Source of the DNA: Streptomyces plumbidurans | GTDB lineage: Bacteria > Actinomycetota > Actinomycetes > Streptomycetales > Streptomycetaceae | Assembly (NCBI RefSeq): GCF_019857225.1 | Contig: NZ_JAFJSY010000055.1 | Span: forward strand, 1 to 47,088 | Direction: 5' to 3' | Length of the DNA stretch: 47,088 bases | Part shown: positions 32,443-40,667 of the stretch, piece by piece | Numbering within the stretch: position 1 is the first letter of the stretch | How the letters are laid out: each line of letters starts with the position of its first letter | Program-made: the position numbers and the translations under genes | The notes under the pieces: model-generated | Seen by the model: the letters and a program-made list of their open reading frames with translations, nothing else | Told to the model about the DNA's origin: nothing | Databases searched by the model: none

Positions 32443-34485
32443 TCAGCTCGTGGTGACGGCGGTGTCGTCGACGACGAAGCTGGTCTGCAGCGAGGAGTCC
32501 TCCGCGCCGCTGAACTTCAGGGTGACGGTGGAGCCGGCGTACGAGGACAGGTCGAAGGACTTCTGGGCGTAGCCCGAGGCGGCGTTGACGTTCGAGTACG
32601 TCGCCAGGGTCTTGGATCCGGCGGTGACCGTCAGCTTGTCGTAGGCGGTGCTGCCGGTCTCGGCCGAGTCGATGTGCAGGTAGAAGGTGAAGGTGGCCTT
32701 GCAACCGGCCGGGACGGTCACCGACTGGGAGAGCGTGTCGGTGTGCGTGGTGCCGTAGCCGTCCAGCCAGGCGTAGGACGAGCCGCCGTGCGCCGCCTCA
32801 CCGCTGTCGTTGGTGATGACGCCGCTGGTCGCGGTCCAGGCGGTGTTGCCCGACTCGAAGCCCTGGTTGCCCAGGAGCTGGGACGAGGAGCAGGTGCCGC
32901 CCGAGGAGCCGACCGTCCAGCTGAAGGAGGCCGAGCCCGAGGCCCCCGTGCTGTCCTTGGCGGTGACGGTGACCTGGTAGGTGCCCGCGGTGGACGCCGT
33001 ACCGGAGATCACGCCGGTCGAGCTGTTGATGGACAGCCCGGTCGGCAGGCCGGAGGCGCTGTAGGTGAGCGCGGCGCCCGCGCTGTCCGTGGCGCTGATC
33101 TGCAGGTTGACCGAGCCGCCCGTCGTGGTGGACTGGCTGCCCGGGTTGGTGACGCTCACCGTGTTGCCGGAGGTGCTGCCCGCGGTGAAGGCGGTCGTGC
33201 CGTTGGGGGTGCCCCAGCCGGTCGGGCCGTCGTAGCCGGTGCGGGCGGTGCAGAAGTACGAGGTGGAGCAGGAGCCGTTGTTGCCGCTGGTGACGTCGTA
33301 CAGGTTGCCCGTGTGGCTGTAGGGGTACTTCGCCGGGTAGTCGCCGGAGCCGGGGGTGCCGGCCAGCGCGTACACGCCGGCGATGATCGGCGCCGAGGCG
33401 CTGGTGCCGCCGTAGACCGCCCAGCCGGAGCCGCCGTAGGTGTCGTAGACCGCGACACCGGTGGCCGGGTCGGCGACCGCGGAGACGTCGGACTCCATGC
33501 GCTTGCTGCAGCCGGTGTCGGTCTGCCAGCTCGGCTTGGGGTCGTAGGCGGAGCAGCCCGAGCCGGTGCCCTCGCTGCTGCTGGTCTTCCACACGGACTC
33601 GGTCCAGCCGCGGGAGTTGGAGGACGTCGACAGCGCCGTGCCGCCGACCGCGGTCACGTACTGGGAGGTCGCCGGGTACTCGGCGCCGTAGTCCTCGTCC
33701 CCTGCGGAGACCGTGATGGCGACGCCCGGGTGCTTGAAGTAGGAGGTGTCCTCGCTGGTCTGGGAGGAGGCCTCGCTGCCGCCCCAGCTGTTGGAGACGA
33801 CCTTGGCGCCGAGCGCGACGGCCTCGTTCTCGGCGGTGCCGAGGTCGGTGTCGTTGGCGGAGTTCGCCTCGACGAGGATGATGCTGCAGTTCGGGCAGAC
33901 CGCGCTGACCATGTCGATGTCCAGCGCCTCCTCACCCGCCCAGCCGCTGTCGTTCGACGGCAGCGAGGTGGTGGAGCCGGTCTGGCTGACCTGCTTGAAG
34001 CAGCCGTTGGCCTTGGTGCAGGCGGACAGGCCGAACTGCGAGCGGTAAGTGGCCAGGTCCGACGCGGCGTTGGGGTCGTTGTACGCGTCGACCACGGCGA
34101 CCGTCATACCGGAGCCGCCCGTCGAGGGCAGGTTGTAGGCGCTGTGCAGGTTGGCCGGGCCGAGTCCGGAGGGGGCGGCCGCGGCGAGCGCGGAGGCCAG
34201 CCGCTGCTTGATGTCGGTGCGGCGCTGGGCGAAGCAGGACGCCTGCCCGGGGTGCGCGGTGGCGCACAGGTGGGTGGTCGGCACCTTCTCGCCGGCCTTG
34301 CCGGTGGAGTGGAAGATCTGCCGGTCGGGGGAGGTGAGGGCCTTGGCGTTCTGGGTGACGCGGGAGTCGGGGTGGACCTGCGCCTGTGCCGTGGGTGCGG
34401 CGGCGAGTCCGGCGAGGCCGAGGGCGAGCGCGGGTATGACGGCACTCAGGAGTCTTCGCAGGCTCCGTCTGGGCTTTTCACGCAT
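32443..34485 (-). CDS. Secreted S53 (sedolisin-type) serine-carboxyl peptidase with Ig-like and C-terminal binding domains
   Basis: 680-residue exported protease. The signal peptide ends near residue 36 (PTAQAQ). Catalytic residues fit sedolisins: Glu185 and Asp189 in GEEALDID, the oxyanion Asp263 in SAGDED, and nucleophile Ser362 in YGGTSAS. Only about 70 residues separate the signal from the catalytic core, so the usual long S53 activation prodomain is missing or much reduced. After about residue 430 come a putative-Ig (He_PIG-like) domain with GLPTGLSINSSTGVISGTA and a beta-rich C-terminal domain (GNQGFESGNTAWT...), probably for substrate or surface binding. ATG 34485 starts the signal peptide. 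Confidence 0.92.
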   Translation of the reverse strand: MREKPRRSLRRLLSAVIPALALGLAGLAAAPTAQAQVHPDSRVTQNAKALTSPDRQIFHSTGKAGEKVPTTHLCATAHPGQASCFAQRRTDIKQRLASALAAAAPSGLGPANLHSAYNLPSTGGSGMTVAVVDAYNDPNAASDLATYRSQFGLSACTKANGCFKQVSQTGSTTSLPSNDSGWAGEEALDIDMVSAVCPNCSIILVEANSANDTDLGTAENEAVALGAKVVSNSWGGSEASSQTSEDTSYFKHPGVAITVSAGDEDYGAEYPATSQYVTAVGGTALSTSSNSRGWTESVWKTSSSEGTGSGCSAYDPKPSWQTDTGCSKRMESDVSAVADPATGVAVYDTYGGSGWAVYGGTSASAPIIAGVYALAGTPGSGDYPAKYPYSHTGNLYDVTSGNNGSCSTSYFCTARTGYDGPTGWGTPNGTTAFTAGSTSGNTVSVTNPGSQSTTTGGSVNLQISATDSAGAALTYSASGLPTGLSINSSTGVISGTASTAGTYQVTVTAKDSTGASGSASFSWTVGSSGGTCSSSQLLGNQGFESGNTAWTATSGVITNDSGEAAHGGSSYAWLDGYGTTHTDTLSQSVTVPAGCKATFTFYLHIDSAETGSTAYDKLTVTAGSKTLATYSNVNAASGYAQKSFDLSSYAGSTVTLKFSGAEDSSLQTSFVVDDTAVTTS

Positions 34486-34621
34486 GGGGTGCTGCCTCCG
34501 TCGTGGGAGTGGGGTTCTCGACGCTGGTGGCAGGCCTGTGACGCGCGTAGCGGCGGCGGTGTCGTCGCGGGCATGACACTTTGACGGCGAGAACGTAGCC
34601 CCGCTCGGGGAGGCTGAACCA

Positions 34622-34647
34622 GAGCGGCTCCGATAACTTTGCCGCTC
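34622..34647. promoter_or_regulatory. Inverted repeat upstream of S53 gene, candidate operator
   Basis: GAGCGGC (34622-34628) and GCCGCTC (34641-34647) flank a 12-bp AT-richer core containing GATAAC. It is about 140 bp upstream of the peptidase start. Confidence 0.4.
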
Positions 34648-34683
34648 CATAGAGCGCCCATAGAGGGCCGATGGGCGGCCCAT

Positions 34684-34743
34684 GGGCGGTCCATGGCAGC
34701 TCCTTGGATCAAGGACCACGAAACCGCCGGCCATGGACCGCCC
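34684..34743 (-). terminator. Nested hairpins downstream of nrdB
   Basis: A perfect 13-bp inverted repeat (GGGCGGTCCATGG, 34684-34696, with complement 34731-34743) encloses an inner TCCTTG-GAT-CAAGGA hairpin (34701-34715). It begins 22 bp after the nrdB stop and likely ends the nrdAB transcript. Upstream of the outer arm the CCAT-GGGCGG motif is repeated. The remaining part of this 280-bp gap holds the candidate S53 operator and promoter region. Confidence 0.65.
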
Positions 34744-34765
34744 GGGCCTCGGGACGTGTCGGGAC

Positions 34766-35779
34766 TCAGAAGTCCTCGTCGAGGTCGACCGTGCCCTCGA
34801 CGGCCACCTGGTACGCCGACGGGCGGCGCTCGAAGAAGTTGGTCAGCTCCTGCACGCCCTGCAACTCCATGAAGGAGAACGGGTTCTCGGAGCCGTAGAC
34901 CGGGGCGAAGCCGAGGCGGGTCAGGCGCTGGTCGGCGACGCACTCCAGGTACTGGCGCATGGAGTCCGTGTTCATGCCGGGCAGGCCGTCGCCGCACAGG
35001 TCACGGGCGAACTGCAGCTCGGCCTCGACGGCCTCGCGCAGCATGTCCGTCACCTCCTGCTGGAGTTGGTCGTCGAAGAGCTCCGGCTCCTCCTTGCGGA
35101 CGGTGTCGACCACGTCGAAGGCGAAGGACATGTGCATCGTCTCGTCGCGGAACACCCAGTTGGTGCCGGTGGCCAGGCCGTGCAGCAGACCCCGGCTGCG
35201 GAACCAGTACACGTAGGCGAAGGCGCCGTAGAAGAACAGGCCCTCGATGCACGCGGCGAAGCAGATCAGGTTCAGCAGGAAGCGGCGGCGGTCGGCCTTG
35301 GACTCCAGGCGGTCCAAGTGGTCCACCGAGTCCATCCACGTGAAGCAGAACCCGGCCTTCTCGCGGATGGAGGGGATGTTCTCCACCGCGGCGAAGGCAG
35401 CCGTGCGGTCCTCCGGGTCGGGGAGGTAGGTGTCCAGGAGCGTCAGATAGAACTGGACGTGCACGGCCTCCTCGAAGAGCTGACGGCTCAGGTAGAGCCG
35501 CGCCTCGGGGGAGTTGATGTGCTTGTAGAGCGTCAGCACCAGGTTGTTCGCGACGATCGAGTCGCCCGTCGCGAAGAAGGCCACGAGCCGGCCGATGAGG
35601 TGCTGCTCCTCGGGGGTCAGCTTCGCGAGGTCGGCGACGTCCGAGTGGAGGTCGACCTCCTCCACGGTCCAGGTGTTCTTGATGGCGTCCCGGTAGCGCT
35701 CGTAGAAGTCGGGGTAGCGCATGGGGCGCAGGGTCAGTTCGAAGCCCGGGTCGAGCAGATTTTGATTACGGGTGGTCAT
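34766..35779 (-). CDS. nrdB: Class Ia ribonucleotide reductase beta subunit
   Basis: 337-residue R2 protein carrying the diiron-tyrosyl radical. Ligand motifs are seen: the Asp of TGDSIV, EEAVH (Glu-x-x-His), a second Glu in CIEGLFFYG, and DETMH. The radical Tyr stands four residues after the His in AVHVQFY, matching E. coli Tyr122 spacing. The C-terminal tail ends VDLDEDF, the acidic/aromatic tail that docks to NrdA. ATG 35779 shares its first base with the nrdA stop (TAATG), so translation is tightly coupled. Confidence 0.95.
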   Translation of the reverse strand: MTTRNQNLLDPGFELTLRPMRYPDFYERYRDAIKNTWTVEEVDLHSDVADLAKLTPEEQHLIGRLVAFFATGDSIVANNLVLTLYKHINSPEARLYLSRQLFEEAVHVQFYLTLLDTYLPDPEDRTAAFAAVENIPSIREKAGFCFTWMDSVDHLDRLESKADRRRFLLNLICFAACIEGLFFYGAFAYVYWFRSRGLLHGLATGTNWVFRDETMHMSFAFDVVDTVRKEEPELFDDQLQQEVTDMLREAVEAELQFARDLCGDGLPGMNTDSMRQYLECVADQRLTRLGFAPVYGSENPFSFMELQGVQELTNFFERRPSAYQVAVEGTVDLDEDF

Positions 35780-38145
35780 TACTGGCAGGCCTCGCAGGAC
35801 TCGGGGTTTTCCAGGGAGCAGGCGACGGCGTCCTCGGGAGCCGGCTGCTGGACGGGGACAGTGGCCTGGGCGGCGCGGGCGATGCGGGTCGCCGGGCGCG
35901 AGCGCAGGTAGTACGTCGTCTTCAGGCCCGACTTCCAGGCGTACGCGTACATCGAGGAGAGCTTGCCGATGGTCGGCGTCTCCAGGAACAGGTTCAGGGA
36001 CTGGGACTGGTCCAGATAGGGAGTGCGCGCCGCGGCCATGTCGATCAGGCCGCGCTGCGGGATCTCCCACGCCGTGCGGTACAGATGCCGTACGTCCTCG
36101 GGGATCCAGGCGAAGCCCTGCACCGAGCCGTTGGCCTCGCGCAGCGCCTCGCGGGTGCGGGCGTCCCAGACGCCGAGGTCCTTCAGCTCCTGCACCAGGT
36201 ACGAGTTGACCTGCAGGAACTCACCGGAGAGCGTCTCGCGCTTGAAGAGGTTCGACACCTGCGGCTCGATGCACTCGTAGACACCGGCGATCGAGGCGAT
36301 GGTGGCGGTCGGCGCGATCGCGAGGAGGAGCGAGTTGCGCAGGCCGACGGCGGCGACACGGTCGCGCAGCGCGGCCCAGCGCTCCGGCCAGGTCGGCTCG
36401 ACGCCGTAGTGGTCGGGGTGCAGGACGCCCCGCGCGGTACGGGTCTTCTCCCAGGCCGGCAGCGGGCCGTTGCGCTCGGCGAGGTCGGCGGAGGCCTCGT
36501 ACGCGGCGAGCATGATGCGCTCGGCGATACGGGTGGACAGCGCCTTCGCCTCGGGGGAGTCGAACGGCAGGCGGAGCTGGAAGAAGACGTCCTGGAGGCC
36601 CATGGCGCCCAGGCCCACGGGGCGCCAGCGCGCGTTCGACCGGCCGGCCTGCTCGGTGGGGTAGAAGTTGATGTCGACGACGCGGTCGAGGAAGGTGACG
36701 GCCGTACGGACCGTCTCGTCCAGGCGCTCCCAGTCGATGTCCCGGGTCGCCATGTCGACAAAGGCGCCCAGGTTGACCGAGCCCAGATTGCAGACCGCGG
36801 TCTCGCCGTCGTCGGTGACCTCCAGGATCTCCGTGCAGAGATTGGAGGAGTGGACGACATGGCCCGGCTCGGCCGTCTGGTTGGCCGTGCGGTTCGCGGC
36901 GTCCTTGAAGGTCATCCAGCCGTTGCCGGTCTGCGCGAGGGTGCGCATCATGCGGCCGTAGAGGTCACGGGCCGGGACGGTCTTGCGCGCCAGCCCCGCG
37001 GCCTCGGCCTTGCGGTACGCGGCGTCGAACTCCTCGCCCCACAGGTCGACCAGCTCCGGCACGTCCGCCGGGGAGAACAGCGACCACCCGGCGTCGGCGT
37101 TCACCCGGCGCATGAACTCGTCCGGGATCCAGTGCGCGAGGTTGAGGTTGTGCGTACGGCGGGCGTCCTCACCGGTGTTGTCGCGCAGCTCCAGGAACTC
37201 CTCGATGTCGGAGTGCCAGGTCTCCAGGTAGACCGCGGCCGCGCCCTTGCGCCGGCCGCCCTGGTTCACGGCGGCGACCGAGGCGTCGAGGGTCTTCAGG
37301 AACGGGACGATGCCGTTGGAGTGGCCGTTCGTGCCGCGGATCAGTGAACCCCGGGCGCGGATGCGGGAGTAGGCGAGGCCGATGCCGCCGGCGTGCTTGG
37401 AGAGGCGGGCGACCTGGTGGTAGCGGTCGTAGATGGAGTCCAGCTCGTCCTTGGGGGAGTCCAGGAGGTAGCAGGAGGACATCTGGGGGTGGCGCGTACC
37501 GGAGTTGAAGAGCGTGGGGGAGGACGGCAGGTAGTCCAGGCGGCTCATCAGGCGGTAGAGCGCGGCGACTTCGTCGACCGCGCGGGAGGTGTCGTCCTCG
37601 GCGAGACCGGCCGCCACCCGCAGCATGAAGTGCTGCGGCGTCTCGATCACCTTGCGGGTGAGGGGGTGCCGCAGGAGGTAGCGGCTGTGCAGGGTGCGCA
37701 GGCCGAAGTAGCCGAAGCGGTCGTCCCCTTGGGGATCCACCAGGGCGTCCAGCCGGGCGGCGTGGAGGCGGGCGAACTCCGCGGTGCGGTCGGCGATGAG
37801 CCCCTCGCGGTGCCCGACGGCCACCGACTCGGTGAAGGACGTGACGCCCTGCGAGGCGGCCTCCGCGGCGATGGAGACCGTCAGCAGCCGTGCGGCCAGG
37901 CGCGAGTAGGCGGGGTCCTCCGAGATGAGGCCGGCGGCGGCCTCCGTGGCCAGCTCGCGCAGTTCCGTCTCGTCCGCCCGCGCGGAGCGTCCGCGCAACG
38001 CGGCGGCGGCGACCCGGCCGGGGTCGGCGTCGGGGAGGTCGGCGGTCAGCTCGGTCAGGATCCGCAGCAACGCGGCACCGGGACCGTCGTCCGCAGTCGT
38101 CGCGGACGGTGTCGCTGAAGCCGGTTCGGCTGGCGCGATGGTCAC
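35779..38145 (-). CDS. nrdA: Class Ia ribonucleotide reductase alpha subunit
   Basis: 788-residue catalytic subunit reducing ribonucleoside diphosphates. Catalytic residues are visible: first redox Cys in SSCYLLD, thiyl-radical Cys with Glu in SNLCTEI, second redox Cys in AVCNLGSVN, and the C-terminal shuttle pair in ESCEACQ. The N-terminus has helices resembling the second half of an ATP-cone (ELRELATEAAAGLISEDPAY), but the V-x-KRDG strand of the activity site is not seen, so dATP inhibition may be altered. GTG 38145 has GGGAGAG upstream. Expression is likely controlled by the leader's cobalamin riboswitch and NrdR boxes. Confidence 0.95.
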   Translation of the reverse strand: MTIAPAEPASATPSATTADDGPGAALLRILTELTADLPDADPGRVAAAALRGRSARADETELRELATEAAAGLISEDPAYSRLAARLLTVSIAAEAASQGVTSFTESVAVGHREGLIADRTAEFARLHAARLDALVDPQGDDRFGYFGLRTLHSRYLLRHPLTRKVIETPQHFMLRVAAGLAEDDTSRAVDEVAALYRLMSRLDYLPSSPTLFNSGTRHPQMSSCYLLDSPKDELDSIYDRYHQVARLSKHAGGIGLAYSRIRARGSLIRGTNGHSNGIVPFLKTLDASVAAVNQGGRRKGAAAVYLETWHSDIEEFLELRDNTGEDARRTHNLNLAHWIPDEFMRRVNADAGWSLFSPADVPELVDLWGEEFDAAYRKAEAAGLARKTVPARDLYGRMMRTLAQTGNGWMTFKDAANRTANQTAEPGHVVHSSNLCTEILEVTDDGETAVCNLGSVNLGAFVDMATRDIDWERLDETVRTAVTFLDRVVDINFYPTEQAGRSNARWRPVGLGAMGLQDVFFQLRLPFDSPEAKALSTRIAERIMLAAYEASADLAERNGPLPAWEKTRTARGVLHPDHYGVEPTWPERWAALRDRVAAVGLRNSLLLAIAPTATIASIAGVYECIEPQVSNLFKRETLSGEFLQVNSYLVQELKDLGVWDARTREALREANGSVQGFAWIPEDVRHLYRTAWEIPQRGLIDMAAARTPYLDQSQSLNLFLETPTIGKLSSMYAYAWKSGLKTTYYLRSRPATRIARAAQATVPVQQPAPEDAVACSLENPESCEACQ

Positions 38146-38279
38146 GTGGGGCTCTCCCTCGCTCGGCACGGGGGCCTCGCGGAGGGCAGGGGGCAGCCAC
38201 GAGCGCACGACGGCGCCGCGTCCACCGGCCCATCCCACGAGGCCCGGACGTCGATGCACCCGGGCCACGGTGGCCGGGC

Positions 38280-38391
38280 GCACTGTCGGCAGGTCCTCGG
38301 ACTGACGCCCATACGTGTGCGAACACGCATGAGTACACCGTTGCGGGACAGTTCCGGATTCGCACCGGATTCCCCTGCGGCGACAGCGAGC
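38280..38391 (-). ncRNA. Cobalamin (B12) riboswitch in nrdAB leader
   Basis: Minus-strand leader RNA has the conserved aptamer elements in order: GGGGAATCCGGTGCGAATCC, then CTGTCCCGCAACGGTG, then the B12 box AGTCCGAGGACCTGCC. The closing stem pairs CTGTCG (near 38384) with CGACAG (near 38285). At about 112 nt it is a compact form. About 135 nt separate it from the nrdA start, including a CCCGG-CCAC/GTGG-CCGGG hairpin that may be part of the expression platform. Known parallel: Streptomyces nrdAB repressed by B12 so that class II enzyme is used. Confidence 0.93.
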
Positions 38392-38394
38392 ATG

Positions 38395-38410
38395 AGCATA
38401 CATCTTGTGT
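38395..38410 (-). promoter_or_regulatory. nrdR box: NrdR box, proximal
   Basis: Minus-strand ACACAAGATGTATGCT fits the NrdR-box consensus in its first half. Its centre is exactly 31 bp from the distal box, three helical turns, which is the usual NrdR arrangement. It abuts the riboswitch 5' end and probably overlaps the -10 region. Confidence 0.78.
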
Positions 38411-38425
38411 CGGGCTGTCGAGACA

Positions 38426-38441
38426 CCCCTAGATGTTGTGT
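38426..38441 (-). promoter_or_regulatory. nrdR box: NrdR box, distal
   Basis: Minus-strand ACACAACATCTAGGGG, a good NrdR-box match (ACACWAYATMTAG-type). It lies 10 bp from the stop codon of the GNAT gene. Paired with the proximal box. Confidence 0.78.
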
Positions 38442-38451
38442 CGCGGTGACT

Positions 38452-38955
38452 TCAGAGCGTCAACTCGTAGGCGAGCAGAGTGAAGTCGTGGCCGGGGATC
38501 GGCTGCCAGTCGCGGTCGGGGCGGCGGGCGAAACCCTGGCGCTCGTAGAGGCGGTGGGCCGCCGTCATCGCGGGCTGCGTGCACAGCACGACGCGGGTGC
38601 GCCCCGCCCGTCTCGCCCGGTCCACACAGGCCCGCACGAGAGCCTCGCCGGCGCCCCGGCCGCGGGCCGCGTGGGACACGGCGAGCATCCGGATCTCGGC
38701 CTCTCCGGGGCCCGCCAGGTCGGACATGGGGCCGGGGTCGGGGACGTACGTGACGCCGCCGAGGATCCGGTCCTGGTGCACGGCCACGAGCACCTCGGCG
38801 TCGGCCGCCCGCTTGGCCACGTCCTTCAACTCGGCGAAGTACCAGTCGTCCTCGCCGCCGAAGGTCAGAAAACCGTCCTGGAGGTAGGCCTGCGCCGTGA
38901 TCTCACCGATCGTCTCGTACTCGCCGGGCTCCGCCTGCCTGATCACGATGTCCAT
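38452..38955 (-). CDS. GNAT-family N-acetyltransferase
   Basis: 167-residue GNAT. The acetyl-CoA-binding core is seen in EIRMLAVSHAARGRGAGEALVRACVDRAR, with the R/Q-x-x-G-x-G/A pattern RGRGAG, and the C-terminal AHRLYERQGFARRPDRDW. Acceptor substrate unknown. ATG 38955 (MDIVIRQ) has no Shine-Dalgarno and may be leaderless; an upstream in-frame TTG is less likely. It lies just upstream of the nrdAB promoter on the same strand, and its last bases border the distal NrdR box. Confidence 0.88.
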   Translation of the reverse strand: MDIVIRQAEPGEYETIGEITAQAYLQDGFLTFGGEDDWYFAELKDVAKRAADAEVLVAVHQDRILGGVTYVPDPGPMSDLAGPGEAEIRMLAVSHAARGRGAGEALVRACVDRARRAGRTRVVLCTQPAMTAAHRLYERQGFARRPDRDWQPIPGHDFTLLAYELTL

Positions 38956-38982
38956 GAACCCGAGTGTGCCGGACGGGTACGA

Positions 38983-39016
38983 CAACGGGCCGCCGGATTT
39001 TCCCGGCGACCCGTTG
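38983..39016 (-). terminator. Terminator of the symporter operon
   Basis: 14-bp inverted repeat CAACGGGCCGCCGG with complement at 39003-39016 (one mismatch), loop of 6 bases, 26 bp after the symporter stop. Confidence 0.75.
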
Positions 39017-39041
39017 GAGTGCTGCGGTCGTGCTGCGCCTG

Positions 39042-40667
39042 CTAGTGGGACTCGGCCGTCGCGGGCGGCAGGTCGACCTGTACGCCCTTGTCGCCCGCGT
39101 CCGCGGTGTAGTCGGCCGTCGTGGTCTCGTCGACGCCCTCCGGGGCCTTGAGGGCCTTCAGGACGAAGGTGAGGACCACCGTCACCACGACGTTCATGAC
39201 GAACGCCGTCAGACCGATGTAGCCGATCTCGCCGAGCCCGGGGATCTCCTTGGCCGAACCGCCGAAGTGCTTCTGCGTCGGCGAGGCGACACCGTAGGCG
39301 GCGGCGGTGCCGTAGACCATGCCGACCGCCCAGCCGGCGAGCAGCGCCCAGCGGTGGAACCAGCGGGTGAACAGGCCGCCGACCAGGGCCGGGAAGGTCT
39401 GCAGGATCCAGATGCCGCCCAGCAGCTGGAAGTTGATGGCGACCGTCTTGTCCATCGTGAGGACGAAGACCAGCGCGCCGACCTTCACCACCAGCGACAC
39501 GATCTTGGAGACCTGGGCCTCCTGCTTCGGCGTGGCGTCCGGTTTGATGAAGTCCCGGTAGATGTTGCGGGTGAAGAGGTTCGCGGCCGCGATCGACATG
39601 ATCGCCGCCGGCACCAGCGCGCCGATGCCGATGGCCGCGAAGGCCACGCCCGCGAACCAGTCCGGGAACATGTTCTCGAACAGCTGCGGGATCGCCAGCT
39701 GACCGTTGGTCACCTTGACGCCGGCCGCGATCGCCATGAAGCCCAGCAGCGCCAGCAGGCCGAGCATCAGGGAGTACAGCGGCAGGATCGTGGTGTTGCG
39801 GCGGATCACCTCACGGCTGCGGGACGAGAGGGTCGCGGTGATCGAGTGCGGGTACATGAACAGCGCGAGCGCGGAGCCCAACGCCAGCGTGGCGTACGTC
39901 CATTGGCCCGCCTCGGGCGTCACGAGAGCGCCGCGTGGTTTGCCGGTGGCCGGGTTGGTCTGCGCGAACGCGTGGCCCGCCTTGGCGAAGATGTCGTCGA
40001 AGCCGCCGAGCTTGATCGGGATGTAGATGATCGCCACCGCGATGACGATGTAGATCAGCGCGTCCTTCACGAACGCGATCAACGCGGGCGCCCGCAGACC
40101 CGAGGAGTAGGTGTAGGCCGCGAGCACGGCGAACGCGATCAGCAGCGGCAGGTCCTTGACGAACCAGTTGGTGTTCTCGCCGCCGCCGACGCCCATCACG
40201 TCCAGGACGGCCTGGATGCCGACCAGTTGGAGCGCGATGTAGGGCATCGTGGCGAGGATGCCGGTGATCGCGACGGCCAGCGACAGGCTCTTGGAGCCGA
40301 AGCGGCCGCGCACGAAGTCCGAGGTCGTCACGTATCCGTGCCGGTGGGAGACCGACCACAGGCGCGGCAGGAACGTGAAGATCAGCGGATAGACCAGGAT
40401 GGTGTACGGCACCGCGAAGAAGCCGGCCGCGCCCGCCGCGTAGATCGCCGCGGGTACGGCGACGAAGGTGTACGCCGTGTAGAGGTCGCCGCCGAGCAGG
40501 AACCAGGTGATCCAGGTGCCGAACGACCGGCCGCCCAGGCCCCATTCGTCGAGCGAGTGCTCGTTGTCGGCCCTGCGCCAGCGTGCCGCCAAGAAGCCCA
40601 TGGCCGTCACGGCCACGAAGAAGAAGATGAAGACGCCGAGTGCGACGCCGTTCACGCCGTCGTTCAC
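39042..40667 (-). CDS. Sodium:solute symporter (SSS family, monocarboxylate-permease-like)
   Basis: 541-residue polytopic membrane protein with about 13 hydrophobic helices, the SSS family size. Typical segments are DEWGLGGRSFGTWITWFLLGGDLYTAYTF near the N-terminus, and YSSGLRAPALIAFVKD, AIGIGALVPAAIMSIAAANLFTRNIYRDF in the centre. The latter is the SSS signature region. Similar proteins paired with a DUF3311 partner (MctP type) carry monocarboxylates such as lactate, pyruvate or acetate; the substrate is inferred. GTG 40667 overlaps the DUF3311 stop (GTGA). Confidence 0.9.
   Translation of the reverse strand: MNDGVNGVALGVFIFFFVAVTAMGFLAARWRRADNEHSLDEWGLGGRSFGTWITWFLLGGDLYTAYTFVAVPAAIYAAGAAGFFAVPYTILVYPLIFTFLPRLWSVSHRHGYVTTSDFVRGRFGSKSLSLAVAITGILATMPYIALQLVGIQAVLDVMGVGGGENTNWFVKDLPLLIAFAVLAAYTYSSGLRAPALIAFVKDALIYIVIAVAIIYIPIKLGGFDDIFAKAGHAFAQTNPATGKPRGALVTPEAGQWTYATLALGSALALFMYPHSITATLSSRSREVIRRNTTILPLYSLMLGLLALLGFMAIAAGVKVTNGQLAIPQLFENMFPDWFAGVAFAAIGIGALVPAAIMSIAAANLFTRNIYRDFIKPDATPKQEAQVSKIVSLVVKVGALVFVLTMDKTVAINFQLLGGIWILQTFPALVGGLFTRWFHRWALLAGWAVGMVYGTAAAYGVASPTQKHFGGSAKEIPGLGEIGYIGLTAFVMNVVVTVVLTFVLKALKAPEGVDETTTADYTADAGDKGVQVDLPPATAESH

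Noticed and set aside
34684..34743. Terminal inverted repeats of a mobile element
   Set aside because: Only about 60 bp are enclosed, there is no transposase remnant or target-site duplication, and the structure sits where the nrdB terminator is expected.
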